Below, piece by piece: positions 1 to 8,049 of a stretch of DNA of 25,848 nucleotides. Position numbers and translations under genes: made by a program. The notes under the pieces were generated by a model. That model saw only the letters and a program-made list of their open reading frames with translations. It did not search any database and was not told where the DNA came from. Source of the stretch: Anaerofilum faecale (GTDB taxonomy: Bacteria; Bacillota; Clostridia; Oscillospirales; Ruminococcaceae); contig DXFV01000039.1 of assembly GCA_019114265.1 (NCBI GenBank), positions 1 to 25,848 of the forward strand, in the 5' to 3' direction. Positions within the stretch are counted from its first letter, which is position 1, and every line of letters starts with the position of its first letter.

Positions 1-2305
1 ACCCCTTGCCCGCCTGGATCCGCTGCTGGCTGCGGTATACCGTCTCGCCGTCCAGCGTGCAGACCACGTTCAGGCTGATGGGCTGCGCGCCGCCCGTCTG
101 GGCCAGCACCTCGGCCAGGGCCTGCTTGATGGTGTCCAGCGGGGCCTCCACGTTGGTGCCGCGGCGCTGGTCGCCCAGCACGGCCAGGAATTCCCGGTTG
201 GCCGGCAGCACCGCGCCGGCGGCGAGCCGGGGGATCTGGTAGCCGGACAGCGGCGGGATGTTGATGCCGAAATGGCTGCCGCCGAACCCCGGCACCCACT
301 CCGGGATGGTGACGCTGATCTGGTTCAGCCCGCCGATCACCGCGTTGATGCCGCCGGTGATGGCCGCGATCACCCAGTTGATGAGGTCGATGACGGTGTT
401 CACCGCCCCTTTCACGATGCCCACGATGCCGTCCCACACGCCGCCGAAGATGTCCTTCACGCCGTTCCAGGCCTTCTGCCAGCTCCCCGTGAACACGCCG
501 CTCACGAATTCGCACAGCCCCTCCAGCACCCGCAGCACCCCGCCCAGCAGGTCGGACGCCGCCGCCAGCAAAGTGCCGAAGGTGTCCGTGATGTGGTTCA
601 GGGTGGTTTCCACCAGCGGGCCCAGCACCTCCGCCACCGCCTTGCCCAGCGGCAGCAGCGCGCCGTTCCACAGCGAGAGCGCCGCTTCCCCCACCGCGCC
701 CAGCATCTGCGCGGCCTGGTCCCACAGCGGTTTCAGATGCTCCGTCCACAGCCAGTCCAGCTGCTCCATCAGGTGTTCCAGCACCGGGCCGATCATCCTG
801 TCATACACCGTCTGCGCGGTGTCGCCCAGCTTTTCCACGGCGGTGCGGCAGTGTTCCAGCACCGGCCGGCCGTAGGCATCCCACGCCGCGCCGATGCCTT
901 CCAGCATGTCGGTCCCGATCTCGCCCAGCAGCGCAAAGCCCGGCTGCAGGTCCTGCCACAGCGCTTCGAGCAGGTTCCCGCCGCTTTCCAGCGCGGTCTG
1001 CGCGCTGTCCCGGGCGGCGCCGAAGATATCAAAAAAGGCGCGGGGGATCCTGTCCTTCAGCCACCCGGCCGCGTCGCTCCACCAGGCTTTCAGCCACCCG
1101 GCGTTCCGCGCGGCAACGCCCGGCTTGCGGATCAGCTGGATATCCCCGATGTCCTCCGCTCCGCCTGTGCCGCCCGACGCGCTGCCCGACGCGGCGGCGC
1201 TTTCCCGCTGCAAGATGTTCAGCTCGTCGATGCCCACCGTGGCACGGCTGGCCGCCTGGCCCGCCTTTTTGGCCGCGGAGGCGTAGCTGTTCTGGGCGCT
1301 GGCCGCCGCCTTGGCCGCCTGCGCCCCCTCCGCCTGCACGCCGGTGAGCACCTCCATCCGCTCGGGGATGCCCACGAACTGGATGCCCAGCCATTCGCCC
1401 AGCGCGGCCAGGCCGCTGTTGATCTTCGCCAGCAGCTCGTTCACCAGCTGCACCGCCGGCCACAGGACGCTGCCCAGCGTCTGGCTCACCAGCGCGCAGA
1501 AGTCGCTCCAGCGCGCGCCCAGCAGCTGGGTCTGGCCCGCCCAGCTCTCCTGCGTGCGCTCCACCAGCCCCATCGCGTCCCGCAGCTGGGTCAGCACATA
1601 GGAATAGCGCACGGTGGCGCGGTGGGCCGCCGAAAGCTCGTCGTACACCTGCCCCACGCCCTGCTGCATCTGGAACTGCTGCCAGGCCAGCCCCTCAAAG
1701 CGCATGCCCAGCACCTCCAGCGCGTCGCTGTCGGCCGTGAGGATGCCCGCCAGCGCCTCGGCCGCGCGGTCGGGCGAGATGCCGTACAGCTTCGCCGCGT
1801 CGCCCGCAAGCCCGGCCAGCGTGCGGGACACCTTGCCCGCCTGTTCCTCGGTCATGCCCAGCGCCTTGCCCAGCAGCAGATACCGCTGCTGGTATTCCCG
1901 CGCCTGCATGCCGGTGAGGCCGAAATCCCCCGCCTCGGTGCGGGCGAACTGCTCGGCCAGCTGCCCGGCCCCGTCGAACACCTCCCGCAGCTGCACCTGC
2001 AGATCGCGCAGGCGCTCCCCCAGCTGCACAAAGCTGTCCTTCCCGTCCTCGCCCGCGCCGCGCAGCAGCTCGCCCAGCGTTTTGGCCGCCTCGCCGCTCT
2101 GCTCCAGCGGCAGGCTGATGTGGATCTCCACCGCCTCGCCGATGCTGTCCGCCGCCGACAGCGCGGCCTTTTTGGTTTCCGCCCACGCCCGTTTCATCGC
2201 GGCCGACTGGCTCATCCCGGCGCGGCGGTATTCTCCCGCCAGGCGCGCCGCCATCCCCGCCAGCTCCTGTGCCTGGTCTTTGTATTGCTCCAGCTCTTCC
2301 AGCAT
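1..2305 (-). CDS. Phage tail tape measure protein (3' end outside window)
   Basis: An open frame runs without a stop from an ATG at 2305 to the left edge, at least 768 codons, so the C-terminus is missing. The tape measure protein sets tail length and sits inside the tail tube. The call rests on its size, its place directly after the Gp15-like gene in a head-to-tail operon, and its composition: long Ala/Leu/Gln-rich helical stretches, a Ser/Gly-rich linker near residues 370-390, and a hydrophobic helix rich in Val, Ile and Ala near residues 615-650 of the kind seen in many tape measure proteins. The ATG is preceded by GGGGAAGGAA at good spacing. It starts 10 bases after the stop of the upstream gene, consistent with co-transcription. 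No peptidase or lysozyme motif was recognised in the visible part. Confidence 0.85.
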   Translation of the reverse strand, partial: MLEELEQYKDQAQELAGMAARLAGEYRRAGMSQSAAMKRAWAETKKAALSAADSIGEAVEIHISLPLEQSGEAAKTLGELLRGAGEDGKDSFVQLGERLRDLQVQLREVFDGAGQLAEQFARTEAGDFGLTGMQAREYQQRYLLLGKALGMTEEQAGKVSRTLAGLAGDAAKLYGISPDRAAEALAGILTADSDALEVLGMRFEGLAWQQFQMQQGVGQVYDELSAAHRATVRYSYVLTQLRDAMGLVERTQESWAGQTQLLGARWSDFCALVSQTLGSVLWPAVQLVNELLAKINSGLAALGEWLGIQFVGIPERMEVLTGVQAEGAQAAKAAASAQNSYASAAKKAGQAASRATVGIDELNILQRESAAASGSASGGTGGAEDIGDIQLIRKPGVAARNAGWLKAWWSDAAGWLKDRIPRAFFDIFGAARDSAQTALESGGNLLEALWQDLQPGFALLGEIGTDMLEGIGAAWDAYGRPVLEHCRTAVEKLGDTAQTVYDRMIGPVLEHLMEQLDWLWTEHLKPLWDQAAQMLGAVGEAALSLWNGALLPLGKAVAEVLGPLVETTLNHITDTFGTLLAAASDLLGGVLRVLEGLCEFVSGVFTGSWQKAWNGVKDIFGGVWDGIVGIVKGAVNTVIDLINWVIAAITGGINAVIGGLNQISVTIPEWVPGFGGSHFGINIPPLSGYQIPRLAAGAVLPANREFLAVLGDQRRGTNVEAPLDTIKQALAEVLAQTGGAQPISLNVVCTLDGETVYRSQQRIQAGKG

Positions 2306-2315
2306 TTCCTTCCCC

Positions 2316-2879
2316 TCACTCTCCCAGCAGTCGTTTCAGCCGCTGCTGCTCGGCCAGCTCTTCGGCGGTATACCGCTTTTTCAGCTCCACCTGCGCCCTG
2401 TGCATCCGGTAGTACTCCCTCTGCCAGTCGTCCAGCTTTTTTCCGCGGCGCAGACGGTCCCGGATGGACACCACCGCCGCCAGCTGCCCCTGCCCGATGG
2501 CCCCGTACCAGGCCAGGAAGGTCCACCAGTGACAGAAGGGCAGCGCCCGCACCTCGCACCCCGCCACCCGGTTGATGTCGGCCACGATGAGCGCTTCGTC
2601 CTGCTGCCAGTCCACAAGGCGCGGCCCGGCCGGGCCCTTCTGCTCCTGCCCGCCGCCCAGAAACCACAGCATCCGCTCCAGCGCCTGCCGCCAGAAGGCC
2701 GGCGGGATCTCCTCAAACCGGTCGTAGAACAGCGCAAGGCAGATATACACCCGCTCGCGCTCGTCCTCATCCGGGTCGTCCAGGCGCTGCAGGATCTCCA
2801 GCGCGTCCCGGTAGTCGGCATGGATGGCGCGCGGTTCACCCCCCACCTCCAGGCTGCGGGGAAGGCTCCAGCCGCTCAC
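2316..2879 (-). CDS. Gp15-like phage tail protein
   Basis: 187 residues read from a GTG at 2879; an open frame continues upstream but overlaps the preceding gene. GTG was chosen because the four bases GTGA join the stop of the upstream gene to this start, as at other junctions in the operon. It resembles the Gp15 family of Listeria phage A118-like phages, acidic-to-basic helical proteins of about 190 residues found just before the tape measure gene. Visible features are an N-terminal segment with ALEILQRLDDPDEDER near residue 25, a central aromatic stretch with FCHWWTFLAWYGAIG, and a charged C-terminal helix (residues about 140-187). In many tail operons this position holds the second tail-assembly chaperone, which may be its role. 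Family assignment is from remembered pattern and position. Confidence 0.72.
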   Translation of the reverse strand: MSGWSLPRSLEVGGEPRAIHADYRDALEILQRLDDPDEDERERVYICLALFYDRFEEIPPAFWRQALERMLWFLGGGQEQKGPAGPRLVDWQQDEALIVADINRVAGCEVRALPFCHWWTFLAWYGAIGQGQLAAVVSIRDRLRRGKKLDDWQREYYRMHRAQVELKKRYTAEELAEQQRLKRLLGE

Positions 2880-3313
2880 TGTCCGGCGGCGGCGCGGCGC
2901 TCGTCCGCCTCGTCCACCGCCTGCCGGGCCCGCAGCTGCATCCGCCGCATGGCGTGCTGCTCGATCTCCGGCCACACCGCCTCCAGCAGATTGCCCAGCA
3001 CGGTGTGCCCGTTTTCGGCCAGCGCGAACAGCCCCGCGCCGCCCAATGCGGCCTCCAGCTGGTCCAGGTCTCCGAACATCCCGCCCAGCAGCCGGCGCAG
3101 TTCCCCATCCGCGCGGGCCAGCTCCGCCAGAGCGGCCGGGCCCTGCGGCCCGGCCTTCTGCTGTTCGGCGACAGTTTTCTGCATCGCTTCCAGCTTTTCA
3201 TTGCATTCCAGAAACCGGCTGTACAGCGCGGGGTCGGCCGGGTTGAACCGCAGCACGCCCCGCCCGTTCACGCGGTATTCCCGCACGCCGGTGTCGATGG
3301 TGAGTTCCTGCAT
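2876..3313 (-). CDS. Putative tail assembly chaperone (gpG-like)
   Basis: 145 residues, ATG at 3313 with AAGGAG seven bases upstream. Its position between the major tail protein and the Gp15-like/tape measure pair is that of the first tail-assembly chaperone, which keeps the tape measure protein soluble and helps tube polymerisation. The N-terminus (ELTIDTGVREYRVNG) reads like a small beta-rich domain. Residues about 35-145 are helical, with Glu/Gln/Ala-rich coiled-coil character, and there is an Arg-rich C-terminus. It ends in a GTGA overlap with the next gene. I looked for a slippery heptamer that could give the usual G-GT frameshift fusion and saw none, so the two products are probably made separately by coupled initiation. 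Function is inferred from position. Confidence 0.6.
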   Translation of the reverse strand: MQELTIDTGVREYRVNGRGVLRFNPADPALYSRFLECNEKLEAMQKTVAEQQKAGPQGPAALAELARADGELRRLLGGMFGDLDQLEAALGGAGLFALAENGHTVLGNLLEAVWPEIEQHAMRRMQLRARQAVDEADERRAAAGQ

Positions 3314-3328
3314 CGCCGCTCTCCTTTC

Positions 3329-3829
3329 TCACACGCCCGCCTCGGTGGAGAAGGCGTTGGTGTCGGGGTCGAAGAAGCCCGCCACCGGCGCCCCCTTGTA
3401 GTGCAGGGTGAAGGGGATCTGGTAGCCGGCCGAATCGCCGCCGTAGCTGCTCACCTCGATCACCGCGTCGTCCTTCACGGCGGGGAAGCCGTTGGTCTGC
3501 TTTTCCTCCCACAGGTGCACCTCGACTACGGTGGTGTTGCAGTCGTCCAGCACCAGGCCCCCGTCCACGATCGCCTGCAGGCGGGCAAACAGCGGGTCGC
3601 CCTTTTCGGCGTAGTAGGGCTCCACGCTGCCGCTCTTTTCGTAGCTGGCCAGCAGCACGCTGGTCTCGCCCAGGATGTTCTTGGTCTTCTGCACGTCGGC
3701 GCTCATCTCGGGGGCGTATTCCTCCAGGTCCTTGCCGATGCGCACATAGCTGGGTTCGCCCTCCTCAAGCGCGGCGGGAAGCGCTGCGTCAACGTAGTGG
3801 GCCATGTATTTGCGTTCGATCTTTGCCAT
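3329..3829 (-). CDS. Phage major tail (tube) protein
   Basis: 166 residues, ATG at 3829, SD AAAGGAG nine bases upstream inside the end of the preceding gene. It sits just before the chaperone and tape measure genes, the standard place for the tail tube protein of siphoviruses, the most abundant tail component. The sequence is acidic and beta-rich, and ends with a motif reading HYKGAPVAGFFDP near residue 143, which I associate with major tail proteins of Firmicutes phages. The length fits that family (about 150-200 residues). A 15-base gap separates it from the next gene. I see no Ig-like extra domain at the C-terminus. Confidence 0.8.
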   Translation of the reverse strand: MAKIERKYMAHYVDAALPAALEEGEPSYVRIGKDLEEYAPEMSADVQKTKNILGETSVLLASYEKSGSVEPYYAEKGDPLFARLQAIVDGGLVLDDCNTTVVEVHLWEEKQTNGFPAVKDDAVIEVSSYGGDSAGYQIPFTLHYKGAPVAGFFDPDTNAFSTEAGV

Positions 3830-3832
3830 AAA

Positions 3833-4261
3833 TCAGCTCTCCTTTTCCTCTGTTTCGTATTCGAGGGTGACGCGGATGCGCCACACCGTTTCGCCGTCCG
3901 CCCGGCCGCGCAGGATGCCCGCGCTCTCGGCCTGCGCCCAGGTGCGCGAGGCGCCCAGCCGGGGCACGAGGCCCCGCGCGCTCTGGCCGCGCAGCCAGCC
4001 CTGAAAGTCCAGCATCCACTGGCCCATCTCGCCCGCAGCGGGGCTTCCGGGCGGCGCATACAGCGCCCGCAGCAGCCAGAAGGCCGCCCGGGTGCGCACA
4101 CAGGCGCCGCCGCAGATGCTCTCCCTGCGATCCAGCGCTTCGCTCCCCGCAAAAAACAGGCCGGCCGCCGGCGTTCTGCCCAGCTGCTCGGCCGTCAGGC
4201 CTTCCAGGCCGCCGCCCTCCCATCCGGCCAGCCAGGCGCGGACCGCTTCCATCTGTTCCAT
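3833..4261 (-). CDS. Tail terminator / minor capsid-like protein
   Basis: 142 residues, ATG at 4261, one base after the previous stop and three bases before the major tail gene. Its position immediately upstream of the tail tube gene is that of the tail terminator (A118 gp10/Minor_capsid_3-like) that caps the tail at the neck. Features seen: an N-terminal helix with Trp residues (VRAWLAGW), a segment GLTAEQLG, an Arg/Cys-containing middle, and a C-terminal beta strand pair ending in VWRIRVTLEYETEE, typical of the tail-completion fold. Genes at this position are often misannotated as chloramphenicol resistance proteins in clostridial genomes; nothing here supports that. Assignment is by synteny and general pattern. 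Confidence 0.62.
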   Translation of the reverse strand: MEQMEAVRAWLAGWEGGGLEGLTAEQLGRTPAAGLFFAGSEALDRRESICGGACVRTRAAFWLLRALYAPPGSPAAGEMGQWMLDFQGWLRGQSARGLVPRLGASRTWAQAESAGILRGRADGETVWRIRVTLEYETEEKES

Positions 4262-4262
4262 C

Positions 4263-4640
4263 TCATCCCCCCGCTTCCACGTGGCACGGCTCCGTGCCCC
4301 AAAAGCACTGCCGCACCCATTCCAGCGTCACCGCGCCGCCCTCGCACAGCGCGTCCCACTGGGCGGGAGACGTCACCGCCTCGCCCTCGCCGCGCAGCAC
4401 CCGGTCGCCGGGGCGGGGCAGCTCCATCCCCTCGCCCAGCGGCACCACCAGCAAGAACGACCGCTCCTGCCTGTATTCGCCCGCGTTCAGCTTTTCGGTG
4501 GCGGTGATGTCCAGAAAGGCGCGCGGCAGCACCCATTTGCGGCAGGAGAAGGCGCCGCCCTGCCCGAACGACGCCCGGTACAGGGTGACGGTCTGGTCGC
4601 ACAGGCGGTAGTCGGGGCCGCCGGGGCGCACGTTCCTCAT
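4263..4640 (-). CDS. Head-closure (stopper)-like phage protein
   Basis: 125 residues from an ATG at 4640 that forms an ATGA overlap with the preceding stop. An in-frame GTG at 4649 would add three residues but lies further inside the upstream gene. It is the second of three small genes between capsid and tail tube, the place of the head-closure or stopper protein (SPP1 gp16 / A118 Minor_capsid_1 type). The protein is beta-rich with a run of hydrophobic strands (SFLLVVPLGEGMELPRPGDR near residue 65) that looks like the small barrel of stopper proteins. It has an unusual number of Cys and Trp residues. Residue-level homology was not verified. Confidence 0.6.
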   Translation of the reverse strand: MRNVRPGGPDYRLCDQTVTLYRASFGQGGAFSCRKWVLPRAFLDITATEKLNAGEYRQERSFLLVVPLGEGMELPRPGDRVLRGEGEAVTSPAQWDALCEGGAVTLEWVRQCFWGTEPCHVEAGG

Positions 4641-4984
4641 CCGCCGCACCCCCTGAAAATCTCCAGATACAGCCCGGCGCAGCGGTACAGCTCGCTGCTC
4701 TGGGCGGCGGGGGAGGTGTCGGGCAGGGTGGCGTTTGTGTGGCTGGCGCTGGTCTGGCCCACCTTCACGCTGCCGGCCAGGCGGGCGGCGTCGGCCTGCT
4801 CAAAAAAGTACAGCGCGTCGGCCATCGCGCACACCGCCTTTTGTCTGGCCTCCTGCTCGCCCTTCACCACATACACCCGCTCCAGGCGCTGCAGCACGTC
4901 CTCGGCGCGGGCGGCCAGACGGCCGAACTGCGCGGGGGGCAGGCTGTCGCCCTGGTAGACGTTCTGATAAAAGGCGTAGTCCAT
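4637..4984 (-). CDS. Head-tail adaptor-like phage protein
   Basis: 115 residues, ATG at 4984, five bases after the capsid stop. As the first small gene downstream of the major capsid gene it occupies the place of the adaptor that binds the portal ring from outside (SPP1 gp15 / HK97 gp6 type). The sequence is helical, with an opening MDYAFYQNVYQG, a central helix RAEDVLQRLERVYVVKGEQEAR, and a C-terminal part with SSELYRCAGLYLEIF; that helical layout with a disordered loop fits adaptor proteins. It ends in an ATGA overlap with the stopper-like gene. Homology was judged by eye only. Confidence 0.6.
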   Translation of the reverse strand: MDYAFYQNVYQGDSLPPAQFGRLAARAEDVLQRLERVYVVKGEQEARQKAVCAMADALYFFEQADAARLAGSVKVGQTSASHTNATLPDTSPAAQSSELYRCAGLYLEIFRGCGG

Positions 4985-4988
4985 CCCG

Positions 4989-5861
4989 TCACCCCACGGC
5001 CTTGTGGCTCACATACACGCCGGCGGTCTTGTTCTGGTAGACGTCGGCGATGCCCACATTGCGGTAGCCGAACTTCCAGGCGTCGGCGTCGGGGTTCTGG
5101 TCGGGGTCGATGATCTTGGGCGCCACATGCTTTTCGAACTGGATCACAGCGCCCTTGTGGATCACCATGAAGTTGATGTCGGCGGCGCCGGTATCCTTTT
5201 CATAGCCGCCCTCGGTCTCGCCGGTGCGGCCGCTCTTCTGCTTGATGGCGGTGTAGAAGCGGGTGTGCGGCACCAGCGCCACCCCCGCAAAGCGCGCCAG
5301 CACCTGGCGGCTGGCATCGCCGTCCATGTCCTCGATCATGCCGTGCAGGGTGGGGGTGATGAACAGATAGCGCTCCTCGGCGGGAACCTCGGCCTCGTCC
5401 ATCGCGTTCACCGCCTTGCGCAGCGCGGCGATGACGGCGGCGCCGTTTTCCAGCGTCTCCTCGGCCTCGCCCACGCCCTCCTTGGCGCAGTAGCTGGCGA
5501 AGCGGAAGGCGTCCAGCTCGGGCGCCACCTTGGTGCGGATGAACTCTCCCGCCAGCTGGCCGAAGGCGATGCCGGCGGTCTCGGCGTCGTCCATGCGGTC
5601 CACGCTGAACATGCGGCCGCGGTCGAAGTTGCACTTCACCGTCTCGTTGGTCAGGGTGACGTCGCCGGCGGCATAGCCGGTGTTGCGGTCGTAGCTGCCC
5701 AGCCCCTGCATCTCCAGCATCGGGATCACCAGCTCGTTGGCGTTGGCGCCCTGCTGCACCAGTTCGGGCGAGCCGTCCAGCACGGCGGTGAGGGCGGCGG
5801 TTTTATACACCTCGTCCAGCATCGGGACAAAGGTCTTGGCGAGTGCGATGTTGTTTGCCAT
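4989..5861 (-). CDS. Phage major capsid protein
   Basis: 290 residues, ATG at 5861, with AGAGGAAA eight bases upstream. It follows the scaffold gene and precedes the neck genes, the usual place of the major capsid protein, which forms the icosahedral shell with an HK97 fold. Features: N-terminal helix (IALAKTFVPMLDEVY), a segment SYDRNTGYAAGDVTLTNETV near residue 55 typical of the E-loop region of A118-like capsids, a mid-protein peptidase-free helix-rich domain, a strand GVALVPHTRFYTA near residue 190, and a C-terminal strand region ending IADVYQNKTAGVYVSHK. The protein is acidic. The length fits unprocessed capsid proteins that use a separate scaffold. No prohead protease gene is present, in keeping with that. 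Confidence 0.85.
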   Translation of the reverse strand: MANNIALAKTFVPMLDEVYKTAALTAVLDGSPELVQQGANANELVIPMLEMQGLGSYDRNTGYAAGDVTLTNETVKCNFDRGRMFSVDRMDDAETAGIAFGQLAGEFIRTKVAPELDAFRFASYCAKEGVGEAEETLENGAAVIAALRKAVNAMDEAEVPAEERYLFITPTLHGMIEDMDGDASRQVLARFAGVALVPHTRFYTAIKQKSGRTGETEGGYEKDTGAADINFMVIHKGAVIQFEKHVAPKIIDPDQNPDADAWKFGYRNVGIADVYQNKTAGVYVSHKAVG

Positions 5862-5880
5862 TGCGTGTTTCCTCTCTTTC

Positions 5881-6435
5881 TCAGTTCACAGACTGTGCCG
5901 GCAGGCCGAAGGCGGCGCGAAGGGCCGCGCCGGGATCGGATGCCGCGGGTGTGGTGCCGGTGCCGCCCGCATAGGCTGCTGCGGCGGCCGGCTCGAACAG
6001 GTAGCTGCTGTCTTTGGCCAGCGCATCCAGCGCGGCCGGGATGTCGGCGTCGGGGTCGGCGCTGCTGCGCAGGGCGTCCAGATCCAGCAGGGCCTTGATG
6101 GCCTTCGTGCTGCGGCCGCGGGCCTTGCCGATGGCGGCGTCCAGCCGGGCGTCGAACCGCACGGCGGCCACCTGCTCCTGCGCCTCCTGTGCGGCGCGGC
6201 GGGCTTTTTCCTCCCACGCGGCGGCGGCCTGCTGCAGGCCCTCCACATCCATCGCCTTGTAGCGTTCGATGGTGCGGTTTGCCTCCTCCATCTGCCCGCG
6301 CAGGGTTTTCAGCTCGGTGTTCTTGGCGTCAAAGTCCGCTTTGGCCACAAAGCCTTTGCCGATCTCGGCGCTGACCGCCCTGTCGATCTCCTCGGTGTAG
6401 CCTTCCCCCAGGATGCCTTTCAACCATTCCAGCAT
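5881..6435 (-). CDS. Phage scaffold protein (GP20-like)
   Basis: 184 residues from the ATG at 6435, chosen because AAAGGA lies at good spacing upstream; the frame stays open further upstream but without a ribosome site. Scaffold proteins guide capsid assembly and then leave the prohead. The pattern fits the minor structural GP20 family: a short start MLEWLKGILGEGYTEE, a central coiled coil with ELKTLRGQMEEANRTIERYK and an Ala/Glu/Arg-rich helix (residues about 45-105), then a segment DARLDAAIGKARGRSTKAIKAL and a Pro/Ala/Gly-rich C-terminus that usually contacts the capsid. It lies directly before the capsid gene. The 282 bases upstream, to the portal gene, contain a terminator and no convincing gene. 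Confidence 0.82.
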   Translation of the reverse strand: MLEWLKGILGEGYTEEIDRAVSAEIGKGFVAKADFDAKNTELKTLRGQMEEANRTIERYKAMDVEGLQQAAAAWEEKARRAAQEAQEQVAAVRFDARLDAAIGKARGRSTKAIKALLDLDALRSSADPDADIPAALDALAKDSSYLFEPAAAAAYAGGTGTTPAASDPGAALRAAFGLPAQSVN

Positions 6436-6575
6436 ACGTTTTCCTTTCTCCGCTGTCCTTTTTGTCGGGCCAGTCCCCGTATTGCGGCGCCCCATTTGTT
6501 GTCCCCCGGGCAAAGGGGTAATGTACAGGGATAAAAATGGCCCGCCCACCCTTCATGCAGGGTGAACAGGCATAG

Positions 6576-6600
6576 AAAAAGGCCCGCCGCCCGGGCGGGC
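6576..6600 (-). terminator. Factor-independent terminator between portal and scaffold genes
   Basis: On the minus strand a perfect 7-bp stem (GCCCGCC with GGCGGGC) around a 5-base loop is followed by CTTTTTC. It lies about 120 bases past the portal stop, inside the late operon, so it should either end or reduce transcription before the scaffold and capsid genes. No strong promoter is visible between it and 6435. Confidence 0.72.
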
Positions 6601-6717
6601 GGTGAGCCTTGCGTTTTGCAAAAGTCGAAATCTGAACCTTGCACGCGCGAAAGCTTGTGATGGGACAAACAAAAGCGGCCTACTGCTCGCTAACTTTCGT
6701 GAGATGCTTTGAATAGC

Positions 6718-8049
6718 TTACAGTATGCCCTGCGGCATATACTTTTGGCGCACGGCGGCGAGGTCGGCCTCGCTCTCCCAGGGCAGGCCGTATTTCCAGG
6801 CCAGCGCGATCTCCGGCCGCAGCATCCCGTCCTTCACCATCTGCATGGTCTCGGCCCAGGCCTTGTCCTTGTCGTACAGCACGCCGTTGCCCCACTCTAC
6901 GGCCGCGTCGTCGCCGTTCAGGGCGGATGCGCCGGGCACGCCGTACAGCGTCCCCAGCTGCCCGCACAGCACCAGCGTCCGGCGCAGTGCCGTCTCCCAC
7001 ATCTGCTGCAGGTCCTGGATGGTGAGGGCGTAGTCGCCCTGGCTGCTGGTGACCTCGGTGGCGGTGCGCGGGGCGGCCTCCACCTCTCCCAGCAGGCCCC
7101 GCTTCAGGCCGATCAGGCTTTCCAGGTTGCGCAGATATTCGCGTTTGCGCTCCAGGAAGCTCTGCTGGCGCAGCGCGGGGGAAAAGACGGTCAGACCGGT
7201 GGTCTCGGGGTCGTCGTCCAGCCCCACGAACAGGCCCGGCGGCAGCTCGGCCGACCTGCTGCCCGGGCGGCGGCGCAGCAGGTCGGCCGAGGCGAACACC
7301 CGGCTCTGCCCGTTGTCGAACTCGCGGGCCAGCTGCCGCTCGTTGCGGTTGATGCTGTGGATCAGCCCCGCCGCCGCGGCGTAGACGCTCACCGGCTCGC
7401 TGCTGCCGTCCACGCAGTTTTCCAGGCTCATCCGCAGCGGCACAAGGCCCAGCCCGCTCACCCCCGGCAGCTCCAGCACCGGCTGCAGGGCGGCGTACTG
7501 CGGCAGCGCCGCCAGCCCCACCGGGCTGCCCAGGCTGCCCGCGCTGTGGGACACGAACAGCCGGTTCTCGATGCGCACCCCTCTGGCGGTCTGGGTGCGG
7601 CGCTCGAGCAGGGTATACCATTTCCCGCTCTGCCGCGTCACCTCGGCGGACACAAGGTCGTTCACATCCCCCTGTGCGTCCCGCCCCAGCACCGCCACCG
7701 CGTCCCGGCGCATGACGGCAAAGGAAAAGCCGTCCGGCCCGGGCAGCGGCTTCAACCAGCACTCGCCGCCGATCAGCGCCAGCTGCACCGCCTTGCGGCG
7801 CACCGCTTCCAGCCCGCGCAGCACCTGCCGCGCAAACTCGCTGCGCCCCGCGGCGCTGTATTCGGAAAAACAGGCGCGGCCCAGCCGCCCCACGATCGCC
7901 ACCGGCAGCCGCTGGCAGGGGTCCTCCTCCTCGGTCACCGCATCGTCGAAATACAGCCGGAACCAGTCCTCCACCGCCGCCTGCATCGCCGGACCGGTGC
8001 AGTCCTTCGCGCCGGGGAAGGCCTGTTCCAGCCCCCGCAGCATGCTCAT
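6718..8049 (-). CDS. Phage portal protein
   Basis: 443 residues from the ATG at 8049, which forms an ATGA overlap with the upstream stop; the frame is open further upstream but overlaps other genes. The portal is the dodecameric channel for DNA at one capsid vertex. Supporting features are its place after the large terminase, its length, an N-terminal helical part, a mid-region with LIHSINRNERQLAREFD (about residue 240) and a C-terminal helix region with GLLGEVEAAPRTATEVTSSQ (residues about 330-350), which matches the conserved AxTATEV region of SPP1/A118-type portals. It ends KYMPQGIL. The minor head protein that usually follows in such modules is absent. Confidence 0.83.
   Translation of the reverse strand: MSMLRGLEQAFPGAKDCTGPAMQAAVEDWFRLYFDDAVTEEEDPCQRLPVAIVGRLGRACFSEYSAAGRSEFARQVLRGLEAVRRKAVQLALIGGECWLKPLPGPDGFSFAVMRRDAVAVLGRDAQGDVNDLVSAEVTRQSGKWYTLLERRTQTARGVRIENRLFVSHSAGSLGSPVGLAALPQYAALQPVLELPGVSGLGLVPLRMSLENCVDGSSEPVSVYAAAAGLIHSINRNERQLAREFDNGQSRVFASADLLRRRPGSRSAELPPGLFVGLDDDPETTGLTVFSPALRQQSFLERKREYLRNLESLIGLKRGLLGEVEAAPRTATEVTSSQGDYALTIQDLQQMWETALRRTLVLCGQLGTLYGVPGASALNGDDAAVEWGNGVLYDKDKAWAETMQMVKDGMLRPEIALAWKYGLPWESEADLAAVRQKYMPQGIL

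Noticed and set aside
272..2575. Very long + strand open frame opposite the tape measure gene
   Set aside because: It is an antisense shadow produced by the high-GC codon pattern of the minus-strand gene; the predicted protein is Arg/His/Pro/Gln-rich without recognisable domains and lacks a ribosome site.
2840..2900. Programmed frameshift between the two tail chaperone-like genes
   Set aside because: No slippery heptamer (XXXYYYZ) was seen near the GTGA overlap; ordinary translational coupling explains the arrangement.
3833..4261. Chloramphenicol resistance protein, a label often given to genes at this phage position
   Set aside because: The gene sits in the neck region of a tail operon and shows no acetyltransferase or transporter features; a tail-terminator role fits better.
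6420..6668. 82-codon minus ORF in the portal-scaffold gap
   Set aside because: It spans the terminator hairpin, overlaps the scaffold start, has no SD and no recognisable domain.
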